This document shows positions 1 through 7,227 of a stretch of 12,957 nt of DNA, in pieces. The notes beneath the pieces are model-generated. The model searched no databases, was not told the DNA's origin, and was given only the letters and a program-made list of their open reading frames with translations. Numbering within the stretch: the stretch's first letter is position 1; every line of letters starts with the position of its first letter. The position numbers were made by a program, and so were the translations under genes. The stretch comes from a bacterium. GTDB taxonomy: Bacteria > Hydrogenedentota > Hydrogenedentia > Hydrogenedentiales > SLHB01. The stretch lies in NCBI GenBank assembly GCA_024231375.1, contig JAAEQP010001380.1, forward strand, positions 1-12,957, given 5' to 3'.

Positions 1-2622
1 AAGAACGACGAGTACCATGGCGACGATGGCGGCTTCGGCGAGGCCTTCCTGCCCCTCCTCCATGTACTCGTATTGCCCGGTAAACGTGTAACCGTAACCC
101 GCAGGCAGGCCGGCCTTCTCGTCCAGGGCGGCGCCAATCTTGTTGACGGCGCTTCCGAGAGGGAGTTTCGGCCCCAAGTTGGCCAATAGCTTGGATACCC
201 GCCGCTTGTCCTTCCGGGTGATCTGGACCTGAGACACCGTCTCTTCGATGTCGCCCAAACTGGCCAGCACGAGGGGACGGCCGTCGGCGCCGGGGAACAT
301 GAAGTCGCCGACCTGTTCTCTGCCCTGTTTCTCGGCGAATTTCACGACAATGTCGTAGTTGCGGTCGCCCCGGCGGAAGGTTCCCGCTTCGAGGCCCTCG
401 ATGTTGGCGCGCAGAGCCAGGCCGAGGCCCACGGCCGGGTAGCCCAGGTCGGCCAGGACGGCGCGGCGGGGCCGGACCTTGAGTTTGGGTTTCCCGGGGC
501 GCACGGTGGTGTCGGGTTCCTCGACTCCGGGTATGGCGGCGACGAGATCTCGCGACGTCAAGGCCAAGGCGTCGAGGGTGTCGAGATCGGTACCGTCGAT
601 TTCCATCTGGACGTCCGAACTGACGCCGCCGATCATGCTGGGCAACATGACGGTCACGATGCAGTCGGCCATGCCGGTGAGACGCTTGCGGATCTCGTCG
701 GAGAGGTCCTCGATATCCAGTTCGCGCTGGGTGCGCTCGGAGAACTTGAGCAGAACCTGGGCCAGATGCACGCCTTCGCTCGACTGTCCGATGATGCCTT
801 CCACTTTGCCGATGGTGGTCAGTGTGTGCTGCAGTTCCGGCAAGTCGCTAAGCTGTTGCTCGACGCGCGCTACGCGTTGGGCGGTGGTCCGCAGGTTGTA
901 TTCGGTGGGGAACTCGAGTTTCACGGTCAGTTCGCCGCGGTCGGGCTCGGTCACCATGGATGACCCAAGGCTTCCGGCTACGTGCATGGCGTGCATGAAC
1001 AGGCCCGCCGTGCCCAAGATGACCAGCACCGCGGCCCATCGATGGCGCTCTGTGAAGCGCAGCATGCCGCGGTAGGCGGCCGTGACCGCGTCGAACATGC
1101 GGTTCCAGAGGCGCTCGATACGCGCCAAGGGCGATCGCGAGGCCTTGTCCTTGGGTTTGAGCAAGAGGGAGCAGAGGATCGGGGTCAGGGTGAACGAGAT
1201 GAACAGAGACACGATGGTCATGAAGACCATGGTCAGGGCCAGGGGACGAATCCAGAGGCCGACGAGGGTCTGCATGATGGCCATGGGGAAGAGGACGACC
1301 ACGTTGGTGCCGGCGCTGGCGATCACGGCGGTGGCGACTTCGCCCGACCCGAGCCGGGCGGCCTCTTTGGGATCGCCGGACTGGTCCAGCCGTTTGACGA
1401 TGGCTTCGAGGACGACGATGGAATTGGTGACGAGAATGCCTACGGACATGCCGACCGCAATGAGGGTGGAACTGTTGAGCGTGAACCCCGCGGCATGCAT
1501 GAAGAACAGGCCGATGACGATGGTCAGGGGCATGGTGACGGAGACGACGAGCAGGGCTCGGAAGTTGTAGAGGAAGAGGAACAGGATCGCCGCCGTGAGC
1601 AGGATTCCCTGGCCCACATTGGTCCAGGCGCTGAGGTTGACGGCCTCGGTGAAGGTGCCGTCGTCGGTCACCCAGATGAGTTCCATACCGCCGGGCAACT
1701 CGTCGTTGAGCGTGGCCATGGCCTCTCGAACGCGGTTGACGACACGGACGGCATTGGCGTCGGACTTTTTCACGACCTTGATGGCCACGCAGGGGCGGCC
1801 GTCGATGGAGGCCGTCTGGCGGAGTTCCTCGGTGACCATGTCGATGCGGGCCACGTGCCGGAGGTAGCAGCGCTGGCCGTCGAGGTTGGCGATTTCGAGT
1901 TCGCCGATGGCTTCGGGGGAGGAGAAATCGCCATCGAACTCGACGGACAGTTCCTTGGCGCCGTCGCGCACGCGGCCGGAGGGGATCTTGCGCACGCCGT
2001 TCTGTACGGTCTGCACCACGTCCATGCTCGACAGGCCGCGGCCGGCCAAGGCGTCGCGGTCCAAGAGGACCTGGACCTCCCGTTCGGCGCCGCCCACCAG
2101 ATCGACGTCGGCCACGCCGCCGAGGACGGTCAACCGGTCGCGGAGGGTGTTGTCGGCGAAGTCGTAGAGTTCGTCCAAGGCCACGTCGCCGGTGAGCGCG
2201 AGGTTGATGACCGGTTTGGCGTTGATGTCGAACTTGAGAATCTTGGGGTCTTCGGCGTCCTCGGGCAGGTCGGCCTTGATGAGGTCGAGTTTCTCGCGCA
2301 CATCGGTCGCCGCGATGTCCACGTCCACGCCCAGGTTGAACTCGAGCGAGGTCTGGCACACGTTCTCCATACAGGCCGAGGAGACGTGCTTCAAGCCTTC
2401 GATGCTGACGACCTTGTCCTCGATCCGCTTGGCGATGTCGGTCTCGATCTGGGACGGGCTGGCGCCGGGATAGATGGTGACGACGGTGATGAAGGGCATG
2501 TCCATCTTGGGCATCAGTTCGAGGCCCATTTTCCGGAAGGAATTCACGCCCAGCAGTGCCAGTCCGATGATGAGGCACAGCATGGCGACGGGACGCCGGG
2601 TGGAGGCGTTGGAGAGGAACAT
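1..2622 (-). CDS. RND-family efflux pump, inner-membrane subunit (partial, C-terminus off the left edge)
   Basis: Inner-membrane pump of a tripartite efflux system of the AcrB/HAE type. Reading frame is open from ATG at 2622 to base 1 (874 codons); family members are about 1,020-1,060 residues, so TM9-TM12 are missing. It was translated directly because no stop falls inside the window. Seen: N-terminal RRPVA followed by TM1 (about 10-30); the MGLELMPKMDMP segment; a large periplasmic porter loop; TM2-TM6 at about 335-490, closing with FTLTPILCSLLLK, the usual end of the first half; TM7 near 530 followed by VTEPDRGE; the window ends in TM8. Two bases separate its ATG from the adaptor stop, and the GGAGG lies inside the adaptor's last codons, so translation is probably coupled. 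Oddity: the TM4 position that is Asp-Asp in AcrB (D407/D408) reads Thr399-Asn400 here. Substrate cannot be deduced. The family call is secure; the proton-coupling status is open. Confidence 0.95.
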   Translation of the reverse strand, partial: MFLSNASTRRPVAMLCLIIGLALLGVNSFRKMGLELMPKMDMPFITVVTIYPGASPSQIETDIAKRIEDKVVSIEGLKHVSSACMENVCQTSLEFNLGVDVDIAATDVREKLDLIKADLPEDAEDPKILKFDINAKPVINLALTGDVALDELYDFADNTLRDRLTVLGGVADVDLVGGAEREVQVLLDRDALAGRGLSSMDVVQTVQNGVRKIPSGRVRDGAKELSVEFDGDFSSPEAIGELEIANLDGQRCYLRHVARIDMVTEELRQTASIDGRPCVAIKVVKKSDANAVRVVNRVREAMATLNDELPGGMELIWVTDDGTFTEAVNLSAWTNVGQGILLTAAILFLFLYNFRALLVVSVTMPLTIVIGLFFMHAAGFTLNSSTLIAVGMSVGILVTNSIVVLEAIVKRLDQSGDPKEAARLGSGEVATAVIASAGTNVVVLFPMAIMQTLVGLWIRPLALTMVFMTIVSLFISFTLTPILCSLLLKPKDKASRSPLARIERLWNRMFDAVTAAYRGMLRFTERHRWAAVLVILGTAGLFMHAMHVAGSLGSSMVTEPDRGELTVKLEFPTEYNLRTTAQRVARVEQQLSDLPELQHTLTTIGKVEGIIGQSSEGVHLAQVLLKFSERTQRELDIEDLSDEIRKRLTGMADCIVTVMLPSMIGGVSSDVQMEIDGTDLDTLDALALTSRDLVAAIPGVEEPDTTVRPGKPKLKVRPRRAVLADLGYPAVGLGLALRANIEGLEAGTFRRGDRNYDIVVKFAEKQGREQVGDFMFPGADGRPLVLASLGDIEETVSQVQITRKDKRRVSKLLANLGPKLPLGSAVNKIGAALDEKAGLPAGYGYTFTGQYEYMEEGQEGLAEAAIVAMVLVVL

Positions 2623-2624
2623 GG

Positions 2625-3830
2625 TCAGTCCTCCCGGCTCACGGCGATGGGCGCGCCCTGTTCGAGCATGTACTGACCTTGGGTGACCACGAGGGTGGCA
2701 TCATCCAACTCGGGCGTGGCGATCTCGGTCCACCCGTCCGTGCGGATGCCGGGTTGGACCTCGACCATGCGTGCCCGGGCGTCGTCGGCGATGAATACCA
2801 CGTGGACGCCTTGGCGGGTCTGGAGGGCGGCTTCGGGAACGCCCATGGTCTCACGTTGATCCAGGACCACGGCCAGTTCGACCATGGCGCCCGGCACGGC
2901 CGGACTGGGCGGATGTTCCAGAACACACTTCACCTCGAACGTCCTGAGCTTGGGATTGATGGTTGGGCTCTTGTAGGCGACCGAGGCTTCGCCCAGGTCG
3001 ACGCCGTAGGTGGTGAGGCGGACGTTGGTTTCACCCACGGCCACGCGGGGGTAGTACTGGGCGGGCAGAAATGCGGACACTTCGAGGAGGGACGGGTCTT
3101 CGATGCGGATGACGGGCTCGCCTACGCCCGCGAATTCGCCGACTTCCCGCACTTGGCAGCTCACTTGGCCGTTCACCGGCGCAACGACAAGGGCATCGGA
3201 CAGATCTTTCTCGGCGATGGCAAGGGCGGCCCGGGCCTGACGTTCCTGTTCGGCCGTCTGCCGTTCCACGGCCTGTGCGTACTTCACCGCGGCCGCGCTC
3301 TGCTTGTGGTTGGCCTCGTGCTGTTCCTTGGCGTCGGCGGTCACGGCGCCCTCTTTCAGGAGCCGCGTGAATCGGTCGATGTCGAGCTTCGCCTTGTGCC
3401 GGTTGGCCTCGGCTTGCTCGATCTGGGCCTGTGCGCTGGCACGCGCGCACTGGGACATGGCCAAGTCCTGCTGGGATACCTCGACCGCCCTGGCCAGCTT
3501 CACGCCGTCGACGCGGAACAGCTTGGTTTCGCCGGCCACCACGGAATCGCCTTCCTTGACGTATACTTGCTCGACCCTGCCGGGCACTTGGGGCGACACC
3601 AGGGCGAATGTCTTGGCTTCGAGGGTCCCTTGTACGGCCACGCGTTCTTCGAAGGTACGCCGTTGGACAGGAGTTGCGATCACGGACACCGGAGCTACGG
3701 CTTCGGCGCCAGTTCCATTGCCGATTTCGGTCAGGGCTTCCGATTCCGAGCAGCCCGTCAACCCGGCAACCGCCAATAGGCTGACAGCCGCCGCCAAGAA
3801 GAAGGTCATCCATTTTCCGTATGAGCCCAT
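2625..3830 (-). CDS. RND efflux periplasmic adaptor (HlyD/AcrA-like membrane-fusion lipoprotein)
   Basis: A 401-residue adaptor that should bridge the downstream RND pump to an outer-membrane channel. The N-terminus is a lipoprotein signal: Lys6, a hydrophobic stretch at about 9-24, then the lipobox L-T-G-C with Cys27 as lipidation site and Ser at +2. Domain order by eye: first lipoyl half near 75-105 (VPGRVEQVYVKEGDSV), an Ala/Glu/Gln-rich coiled-coil hairpin at about 105-210, second lipoyl half (VVAPVNGQVS) near 215-230, beta-barrel at about 240-320, membrane-proximal domain to the end. The length is normal for the family. ATG at 3830 is supported by GGAG 7 bases upstream. It lies 60 bp after the tetR-type gene and 2 bp before the pump. 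No TolC-like channel gene is visible; it may lie beyond the left edge or elsewhere. Family call strong; substrate unknown. Confidence 0.94.
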   Translation of the reverse strand: MGSYGKWMTFFLAAAVSLLAVAGLTGCSESEALTEIGNGTGAEAVAPVSVIATPVQRRTFEERVAVQGTLEAKTFALVSPQVPGRVEQVYVKEGDSVVAGETKLFRVDGVKLARAVEVSQQDLAMSQCARASAQAQIEQAEANRHKAKLDIDRFTRLLKEGAVTADAKEQHEANHKQSAAAVKYAQAVERQTAEQERQARAALAIAEKDLSDALVVAPVNGQVSCQVREVGEFAGVGEPVIRIEDPSLLEVSAFLPAQYYPRVAVGETNVRLTTYGVDLGEASVAYKSPTINPKLRTFEVKCVLEHPPSPAVPGAMVELAVVLDQRETMGVPEAALQTRQGVHVVFIADDARARMVEVQPGIRTDGWTEIATPELDDATLVVTQGQYMLEQGAPIAVSRED

Positions 3831-3890
3831 TCCGAATCTCCAGGGTTTCGGCGAAGAACCTACCGTTCGCTCACCAAAACCAAACAGTGT

Positions 3891-4526
3891 TTAGCCTTGT
3901 CCGTCCGTCTTGCGCTCGTAGAGCGAGCGGAATCCGTAGTGAACATACGTGGCCATCTCGGTGGCGTACCGCTTCATTTCGTCCAGCGTGAGGTCGCTGG
4001 CCAGGAATTTGGTGAGCGTGCTCAAGTGGAATTCGGCCACGTTGTCGATAAAGAACTCGGACACATCGCAGTCGACAACGTGGGGGACGACCCGCTGGAA
4101 ATGCATGCACGAGGAGAAGACGTCCTCGCGAATCTGGTGCGCGAAATCGTCGCGCAGTCGCTGGGCGCTGGCGCCATCCGATTTCAGCAGGATGAGGCTG
4201 AAGTCGTCGCGGTTTCGGTGGATGAATTCCACAGCGCGCAGCACACGGTCGAGTTTCTCCTCGAAGGGGATTTCGCCCGATCCGTCGCCGGGATAGGACG
4301 GAAGGATCTCGTCAAGGGTCCGGTTCAAGGGGATCCAGCGAGGCTCCACCACGGCCGTGAACAAGTCATCCTTGTTGCGAAAGTAGGCGTACAGGTTCCC
4401 CGCCGAGCACCCGGCTTTTTGGGCGATGGCTCGTAAGGTCGCACCGTGGAAGCCTTTATCCAGGAACTCTTGTCGCGCGGCGGCCAGGATAGCGTCCTGC
4501 AATTCCGGTTTTAGCACTTGCACCAT
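3891..4526 (-). CDS. TetR/AcrR-family transcriptional regulator
   Basis: A 211-residue one-component regulator, probably the local repressor of the efflux operon it heads. Residues about 10-56 match the TetR N-terminal helix-turn-helix: ILAAARQEFLDKGFHGATL, then IAQKAGCSAGNLYAYFRNKDDLF, with the characteristic Tyr-x-x-Phe-x-x-Lys at the end of the recognition region. The remainder is a helical, poorly conserved ligand-binding and dimerisation domain whose ligand cannot be read from sequence. ATG at 4526 is preceded by AGGTGA at good spacing. The adaptor and pump follow on the same strand after 60 bp, and a promoter candidate lies directly upstream, so autoregulation of the whole operon is the simplest model. 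That regulatory role is inferred from context. Confidence 0.93.
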   Translation of the reverse strand: MVQVLKPELQDAILAAARQEFLDKGFHGATLRAIAQKAGCSAGNLYAYFRNKDDLFTAVVEPRWIPLNRTLDEILPSYPGDGSGEIPFEEKLDRVLRAVEFIHRNRDDFSLILLKSDGASAQRLRDDFAHQIREDVFSSCMHFQRVVPHVVDCDVSEFFIDNVAEFHLSTLTKFLASDLTLDEMKRYATEMATYVHYGFRSLYERKTDGQG

Positions 4527-4561
4527 ATCTTCACCTCATTAAGAAACGCCGTTCACTGTTG

Positions 4562-4591
4562 AATGTACCATATGAGAGTTGTTCTTGTCAA
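4562..4591 (-). promoter_or_regulatory. Sigma70-like promoter of the tetR-adaptor-RND operon
   Basis: On the minus strand TTGACA (4586-4591, perfect -35) is followed after 18 bases by TACATT (4562-4567, 4 of 6 to TATAAT). Transcription would begin near 4555, about 30 bases before the regulator's ATG. A short inverted repeat TTCA-N4-TGAA (4552-4563) sits over the likely start site. The 7-mer AACAGTG inside it recurs at 3883-3889 in the tetR-adaptor gap. Operator function is conjecture. Confidence 0.6.
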
Positions 4592-4604
4592 TTATGTGTC
4601 ATAA
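4592..4604. promoter_or_regulatory. Inverted repeat abutting the -35 box, candidate TetR operator
   Basis: TTATG-TGT-CATAA is a perfect 5-bp inverted repeat with a 3-base centre, immediately upstream of the -35 element of the efflux operon promoter. Position and symmetry suit a repressor site, but arms this short can arise by chance in an AT-richer promoter, and no second copy was found in the tetR-adaptor gap. Confidence 0.3.
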
Positions 4605-4850
4605 CTCGTTTGTCTATGGCGCTTTGGGCAATTTAGCGAGGCCTCGCTCCTTCGTGAACGACGTTCAGAATACAGATCGTGGGCAATCCGGTCCGGGGAT
4701 GCAGGCCTGCGCCACGGATTCGCGTCCGAGACTACGACCTGACTTCGCTACGCGAATTCGGGAGGGGCCTGTCGCGCGTGCGGACAGTTGCCGGGAGAAG
4801 CGGGGGACAGCGGAGCCGTTGAAGAAGTCCGCAAGTTGTTTGCGAAGCCC

Positions 4851-4925
4851 GCGAAAAGGCCAGGGACAGACCCGTCTTCGTCCGCCTACGGCGGACTTCG
4901 CTGGGGTCAGTCCCGGCGTTTTCGC
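4851..4925. repeat. 75-bp near-perfect palindrome with inner hairpin
   Basis: The outer arm GCGAAAAGGCC-A-GGGACAGACCC pairs with the reverse complement of GGGTCAGTCCCGGCGTTTTCGC, with two mismatches and one bulged base. Inside sits a perfect 7-bp hairpin GTCCGCC-TAC-GGCGGAC (4880-4896). There is no T-run after either arm, so this is not a standard intrinsic terminator. The layout resembles a REP/REPIN unit. Confidence 0.65.
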
Positions 4926-4978
4926 TCCTGTTCTCGGGGTTCGTTTGGCTCTATCGTTCAGGATTCGTCAGCGGTAAG

Positions 4979-5017
4979 ACTTCTTCAACAGTCCCGCAGT
5001 GGGGCTGTTGAAGAAGT
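4979..5017. repeat. 17-bp-stem hairpin built from the TTGAAGAAGT motif
   Basis: ACTTCTTCAACAG (4979-4991) pairs perfectly with CTGTTGAAGAAGT (5005-5017). A T-G wobble and CCC/GGG continue the stem, closing on a 5-base loop GCAGT. One arm motif also occurs alone at 4818-4828, which suggests a mobile or recombining unit. No T-tract follows on either strand. Confidence 0.65.
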
Positions 5018-5049
5018 GACGGCCTCCGGTGCGCAGGCCGCGATAACCT

Positions 5050-5114
5050 GGGGACAGCCACCCATTGTCGCCCTGAGAAGGGCAATAATGGGACGCAAGA
5101 GCTTGGCAGTCCCC
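5050..5114. repeat. 65-bp imperfect palindrome with asymmetric bulge (REP-like)
   Basis: The left arm GGGGACAGCCA then CCCATTGTCGCCCT pairs with a right arm whose reverse complement reads GGGGACTGCCA, an 11-base insertion, then CCCATTATTGCCCT. The result is a long hairpin with an 11-nt one-sided bulge and a short apical loop. Conserved GGGGAC(A/T)G ends link it to the 4851-4925 palindrome. Confidence 0.6.
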
Positions 5115-5234
5115 GTTTGTCGCTTCTGTTCTCTCGCGCACATGACCTTTTTCGACAGCTGCCCCGTCCCGGACCGCCGTGCTGAGCGTCAACGAAGCCT
5201 GAGGCCTTCAGGGGGGTGCGGGGCCGCGCGTGGT

Positions 5235-6800
5235 CTACGCTGAGGGGAGTGACGTGCCGTCGTCCGAGGGCAGCGCGGGGGGCGGGTCTTCGAGTTCGGC
5301 CGCCGGCAGGGCGGGACGCATGTCCTGAATGAGCACGGAAAGGGGGGTGTCCATGAAACCGCCGGGAGCGCCGCCGACTTGTTCGAGGATGGGTCTAAGG
5401 GATTCGCTGTCGCGAAGGAGCGATGGGTCGCGGCCGGATTCGCGCAGGGCGTTGACGATGTGGCGTACGGCGATCTTGTCGACGGACCGCGCGGGCTGGT
5501 AGGTGATGGGTTCGGTGGCGCAGGATCGTACGAGACCGTATTCTTCAAGTGTGGTCAGGGTATCGTTCATGAGCCGGGTGGGCACGCACCACTCCTCGGC
5601 AGATTGGGATGCCGTGAGGGCGGGGAGGCCCGTGTCGAACCGGTAGGCCATTTCGATCATGGCGTGGAGACCGAGGGCTTCGCGGTAGGCGTGGCTGGCG
5701 CCGGCGGCGAGACGTTCCATGGCGAAGGTGCGCTCGTTCTGATAAGCGAAGGTGAGCTCCGCGCCGAAGAGCATGACCATCCAACTGAAGTACATCCACA
5801 TGAGGAACAGGGGCACCAGGGCGAAGCTTGAGTAGATGAGGTTGTACCGGCTGAGGCCGATCTGGAACTTCACGTAGGAGATGGAGAGCAGAATCCACAG
5901 GGTGCCGGCAATGATGCCGCCGAGGATGGCGTATCGAAACTTCACTCTGGTGTTGGGGACGACGTAGTAGAGCGCGGTGAAGGCGGTCCAAATGACGACG
6001 TAGCGCAGGCCACTCAGGAAGAAGGGCGGAAGAAACAACCGAGACTGCACCTCGGGTCGCGCCAGCACGATGGAGACGCTGAGCACGCCACCGACGAGAA
6101 TCGGCAGGAGAATGAGCACCATCATGTAGTCGCTGAACATGCGGTACCAGGATCGAGTGACGCGGAGGCCCCAGATGGCGTTGAACGAGCTTTCGATGTT
6201 CCAGATGAGGCCCAGGGCGGTCGTGAGAACGAATACCATACCCACGATGCCGAGCGTTTCAGGCCGGGCGGTCTCGGCCGCCGACCGGATCAGCCACTTG
6301 ACGGGATTCTCGAGTTCCCCGTTCTGATCCTGCTGGGCCACGTCCATGGTGAGCCACTTGAAAATCTGCTCGACCTCGCCGGCGACATCGGCGCCAGGTT
6401 CTTCGGGTGTGCCACCGGGCTCGCCGACGCTCGGTTCAACGGGGACAACGCCGCCGGTTCCGTCCGGGTCGGGGTCGGCCTCACCACCGACGGATTTCAT
6501 GACCACGTTCTCGACGAACTTGGGCATTTCCTCACTCAGGTCCAGCGAGTCCATGATCAGAAACATGAGCACGAGCAGGGGCACCGCCGAAAGCATGGTC
6601 GTGAACGTGAGGGCGGCGGCGCGCAGGAGCAGGGTGTCCTCGATGAGACTGCGCACGAGCAGAATGACCACACGGACTTGCTTGATAATGAACCCGTGAG
6701 GGACTTGTTCGCCGGGGCGTCCGATGTGCCACACGTCGTGTGTGACGAACCGGCGTCCCCGCTCAAGAGCTTCGAATAACTGCTGAATGCGTGCCCTCAT
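5235..6800 (-). CDS. YihY/BrkB (UPF0761) family integral membrane protein with C-terminal winged-helix-like extension
   Basis: A 521-residue inner-membrane protein of the family once mislabelled RNase BN; its molecular function is unsettled (transport or envelope roles have been proposed). Hydrophobic segments: about 61-84 (LRAAALTFTTMLSAVPLLVL, the family's hallmark N-terminal segment), 184-203, 224-247, 262-282, 290-311 and 323-346, giving the usual six. Between the first and second lies a non-hydrophobic insert (about 104-141) rich in Asp, Pro, Gly and Glu, longer than in compact homologues. Residues about 370-460 look like a cytoplasmic winged-helix module (LMNDTLTTLEEYGLVRS), followed by a Pro/Asp-rich disordered tail. 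ATG at 6800 has a weak AGGGG upstream. It lies 150 bp after a likely small gene on the same strand and may share its transcript. Family call strong, role unknown. Confidence 0.9.
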   Translation of the reverse strand: MRARIQQLFEALERGRRFVTHDVWHIGRPGEQVPHGFIIKQVRVVILLVRSLIEDTLLLRAAALTFTTMLSAVPLLVLMFLIMDSLDLSEEMPKFVENVVMKSVGGEADPDPDGTGGVVPVEPSVGEPGGTPEEPGADVAGEVEQIFKWLTMDVAQQDQNGELENPVKWLIRSAAETARPETLGIVGMVFVLTTALGLIWNIESSFNAIWGLRVTRSWYRMFSDYMMVLILLPILVGGVLSVSIVLARPEVQSRLFLPPFFLSGLRYVVIWTAFTALYYVVPNTRVKFRYAILGGIIAGTLWILLSISYVKFQIGLSRYNLIYSSFALVPLFLMWMYFSWMVMLFGAELTFAYQNERTFAMERLAAGASHAYREALGLHAMIEMAYRFDTGLPALTASQSAEEWCVPTRLMNDTLTTLEEYGLVRSCATEPITYQPARSVDKIAVRHIVNALRESGRDPSLLRDSESLRPILEQVGGAPGGFMDTPLSVLIQDMRPALPAAELEDPPPALPSDDGTSLPSA

Positions 6801-6950
6801 GCCCCTATGCTACCCCGTAAGGCCTATCCGTGACAACAACTTCTCCAAGACGCTTGTCCGGAAGACGCGCCACACGAGGAACGGGCACGTAGCCCGTGCT
6901 CCCGTCGGGAGTCCACGCTTCGCGCCCGTAGTCGCTGAGTCTGTCTGGAT

Positions 6951-7142
6951 CTAGAACACCACGTCCGAGATCGAATGGAGGACGGAAACGTACCAACTAG
7001 TCAGTTGCGAGACGAACCCTGTCCACACCCCCGACATGCCGGCAACGTGGCCCTGAAGGATGCCCAACAGACCTTCGAGCCCATCTACGCGTACGTTGAC
7101 CAGATTCACCACCGCGTCGCCCAAGTCTTCAAAGAACGTCAT
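6951..7142 (-). CDS. Small hypothetical protein (63 aa), likely co-transcribed with the yihY-like gene
   Basis: I do not recognise the family. Support for coding: ATG at 7142 preceded by AAAGGAG at about 9 bases; third codon positions mostly G or C, as in the neighbouring genes; and a plausible composition with amphipathic helices (Val/Leu/Gly-rich, few charges, Trp and Tyr near the C-terminus). There is no signal peptide and no clear single transmembrane segment; it could associate with the membrane peripherally. The yihY-like gene starts 150 bp downstream on the same strand, so a shared operon and a membrane-related role are possible. The alternative is a chance frame in a 477-bp intergenic region. 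Confidence 0.5.
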   Translation of the reverse strand: MTFFEDLGDAVVNLVNVRVDGLEGLLGILQGHVAGMSGVWTGFVSQLTSWYVSVLHSISDVVF

Positions 7143-7227
7143 GACTCCAGACTCCTTTCGGTCTCTCCCACCAAGAGAGCTGTGACGACCGGTTCCCCCA
7201 TGGAGCGCGGCCCACCAGTTGTGAAAA

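Larger units (their letters stand above)
4605..5234. repeat. Gene-free, palindrome-dense intergenic region (REP-like/miniature repeat cluster)
   Basis: About 630 bp between the efflux promoter and the end of the yihY-like gene hold no convincing gene; the open frames across it have unnatural composition and resemble no family I recognise. It contains many perfect palindromes: GCGAGGCCTCGC (4636-4647), TGAACG-A-CGTTCA (4655-4667), GCAGGCCTGC (4701-4710), ATTCGCGT paired with ACGCGAAT (4718-4725 with 4750-4757), three long hairpins annotated separately, and CCTGA-N5-TCAGG near 5200-5214. GGGACAG begins at 4804, 4863 and 5051. Its near-inverse CAGTCCC begins at 4908, 4989 and 5107. GTTGAAGAAGT occurs at 4818 and 5007, and inverted at 4979. 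Shared motifs between hairpins suggest related elements rather than chance. REP sequences moved by RAYT (Y1 transposase) enzymes are the nearest known analogy; no transposase is present here. Confidence 0.6.

Noticed and set aside
848..2676. Long ORFs over the RND gene: 982-2676 plus (564 codons) and 848-2578 minus (576 codons)
   Set aside because: Their translations are Gly/His/Asp- or Arg/His/Pro-rich shadows of the true frame, which gives a clean RND pump from 2622 to base 1. GC-rich codon bias keeps other frames open.
2679..3779. 366-codon plus-strand ORF opposite the adaptor gene
   Set aside because: His/Gly/Leu-rich antisense shadow with no recognisable domain; the minus strand encodes a full HlyD-like adaptor with lipobox.
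4579..5243. ORFs in the palindrome region (4579-4977 plus, 4788-5243 plus, 4968-5192 minus)
   Set aside because: They run through the hairpins, have odd composition, no convincing ribosome binding site and no recognisable motif.
6805..6996. 63-codon minus-strand ORF with TTG start ending 4 bp before the yihY-like gene
   Set aside because: No ribosome binding site at the TTG, overlap with the better-supported 6951-7142 ORF, and low G/C at third positions in its first third. The tail from 6808 to about 6930 has passable codon use, so a decayed fragment cannot be excluded.
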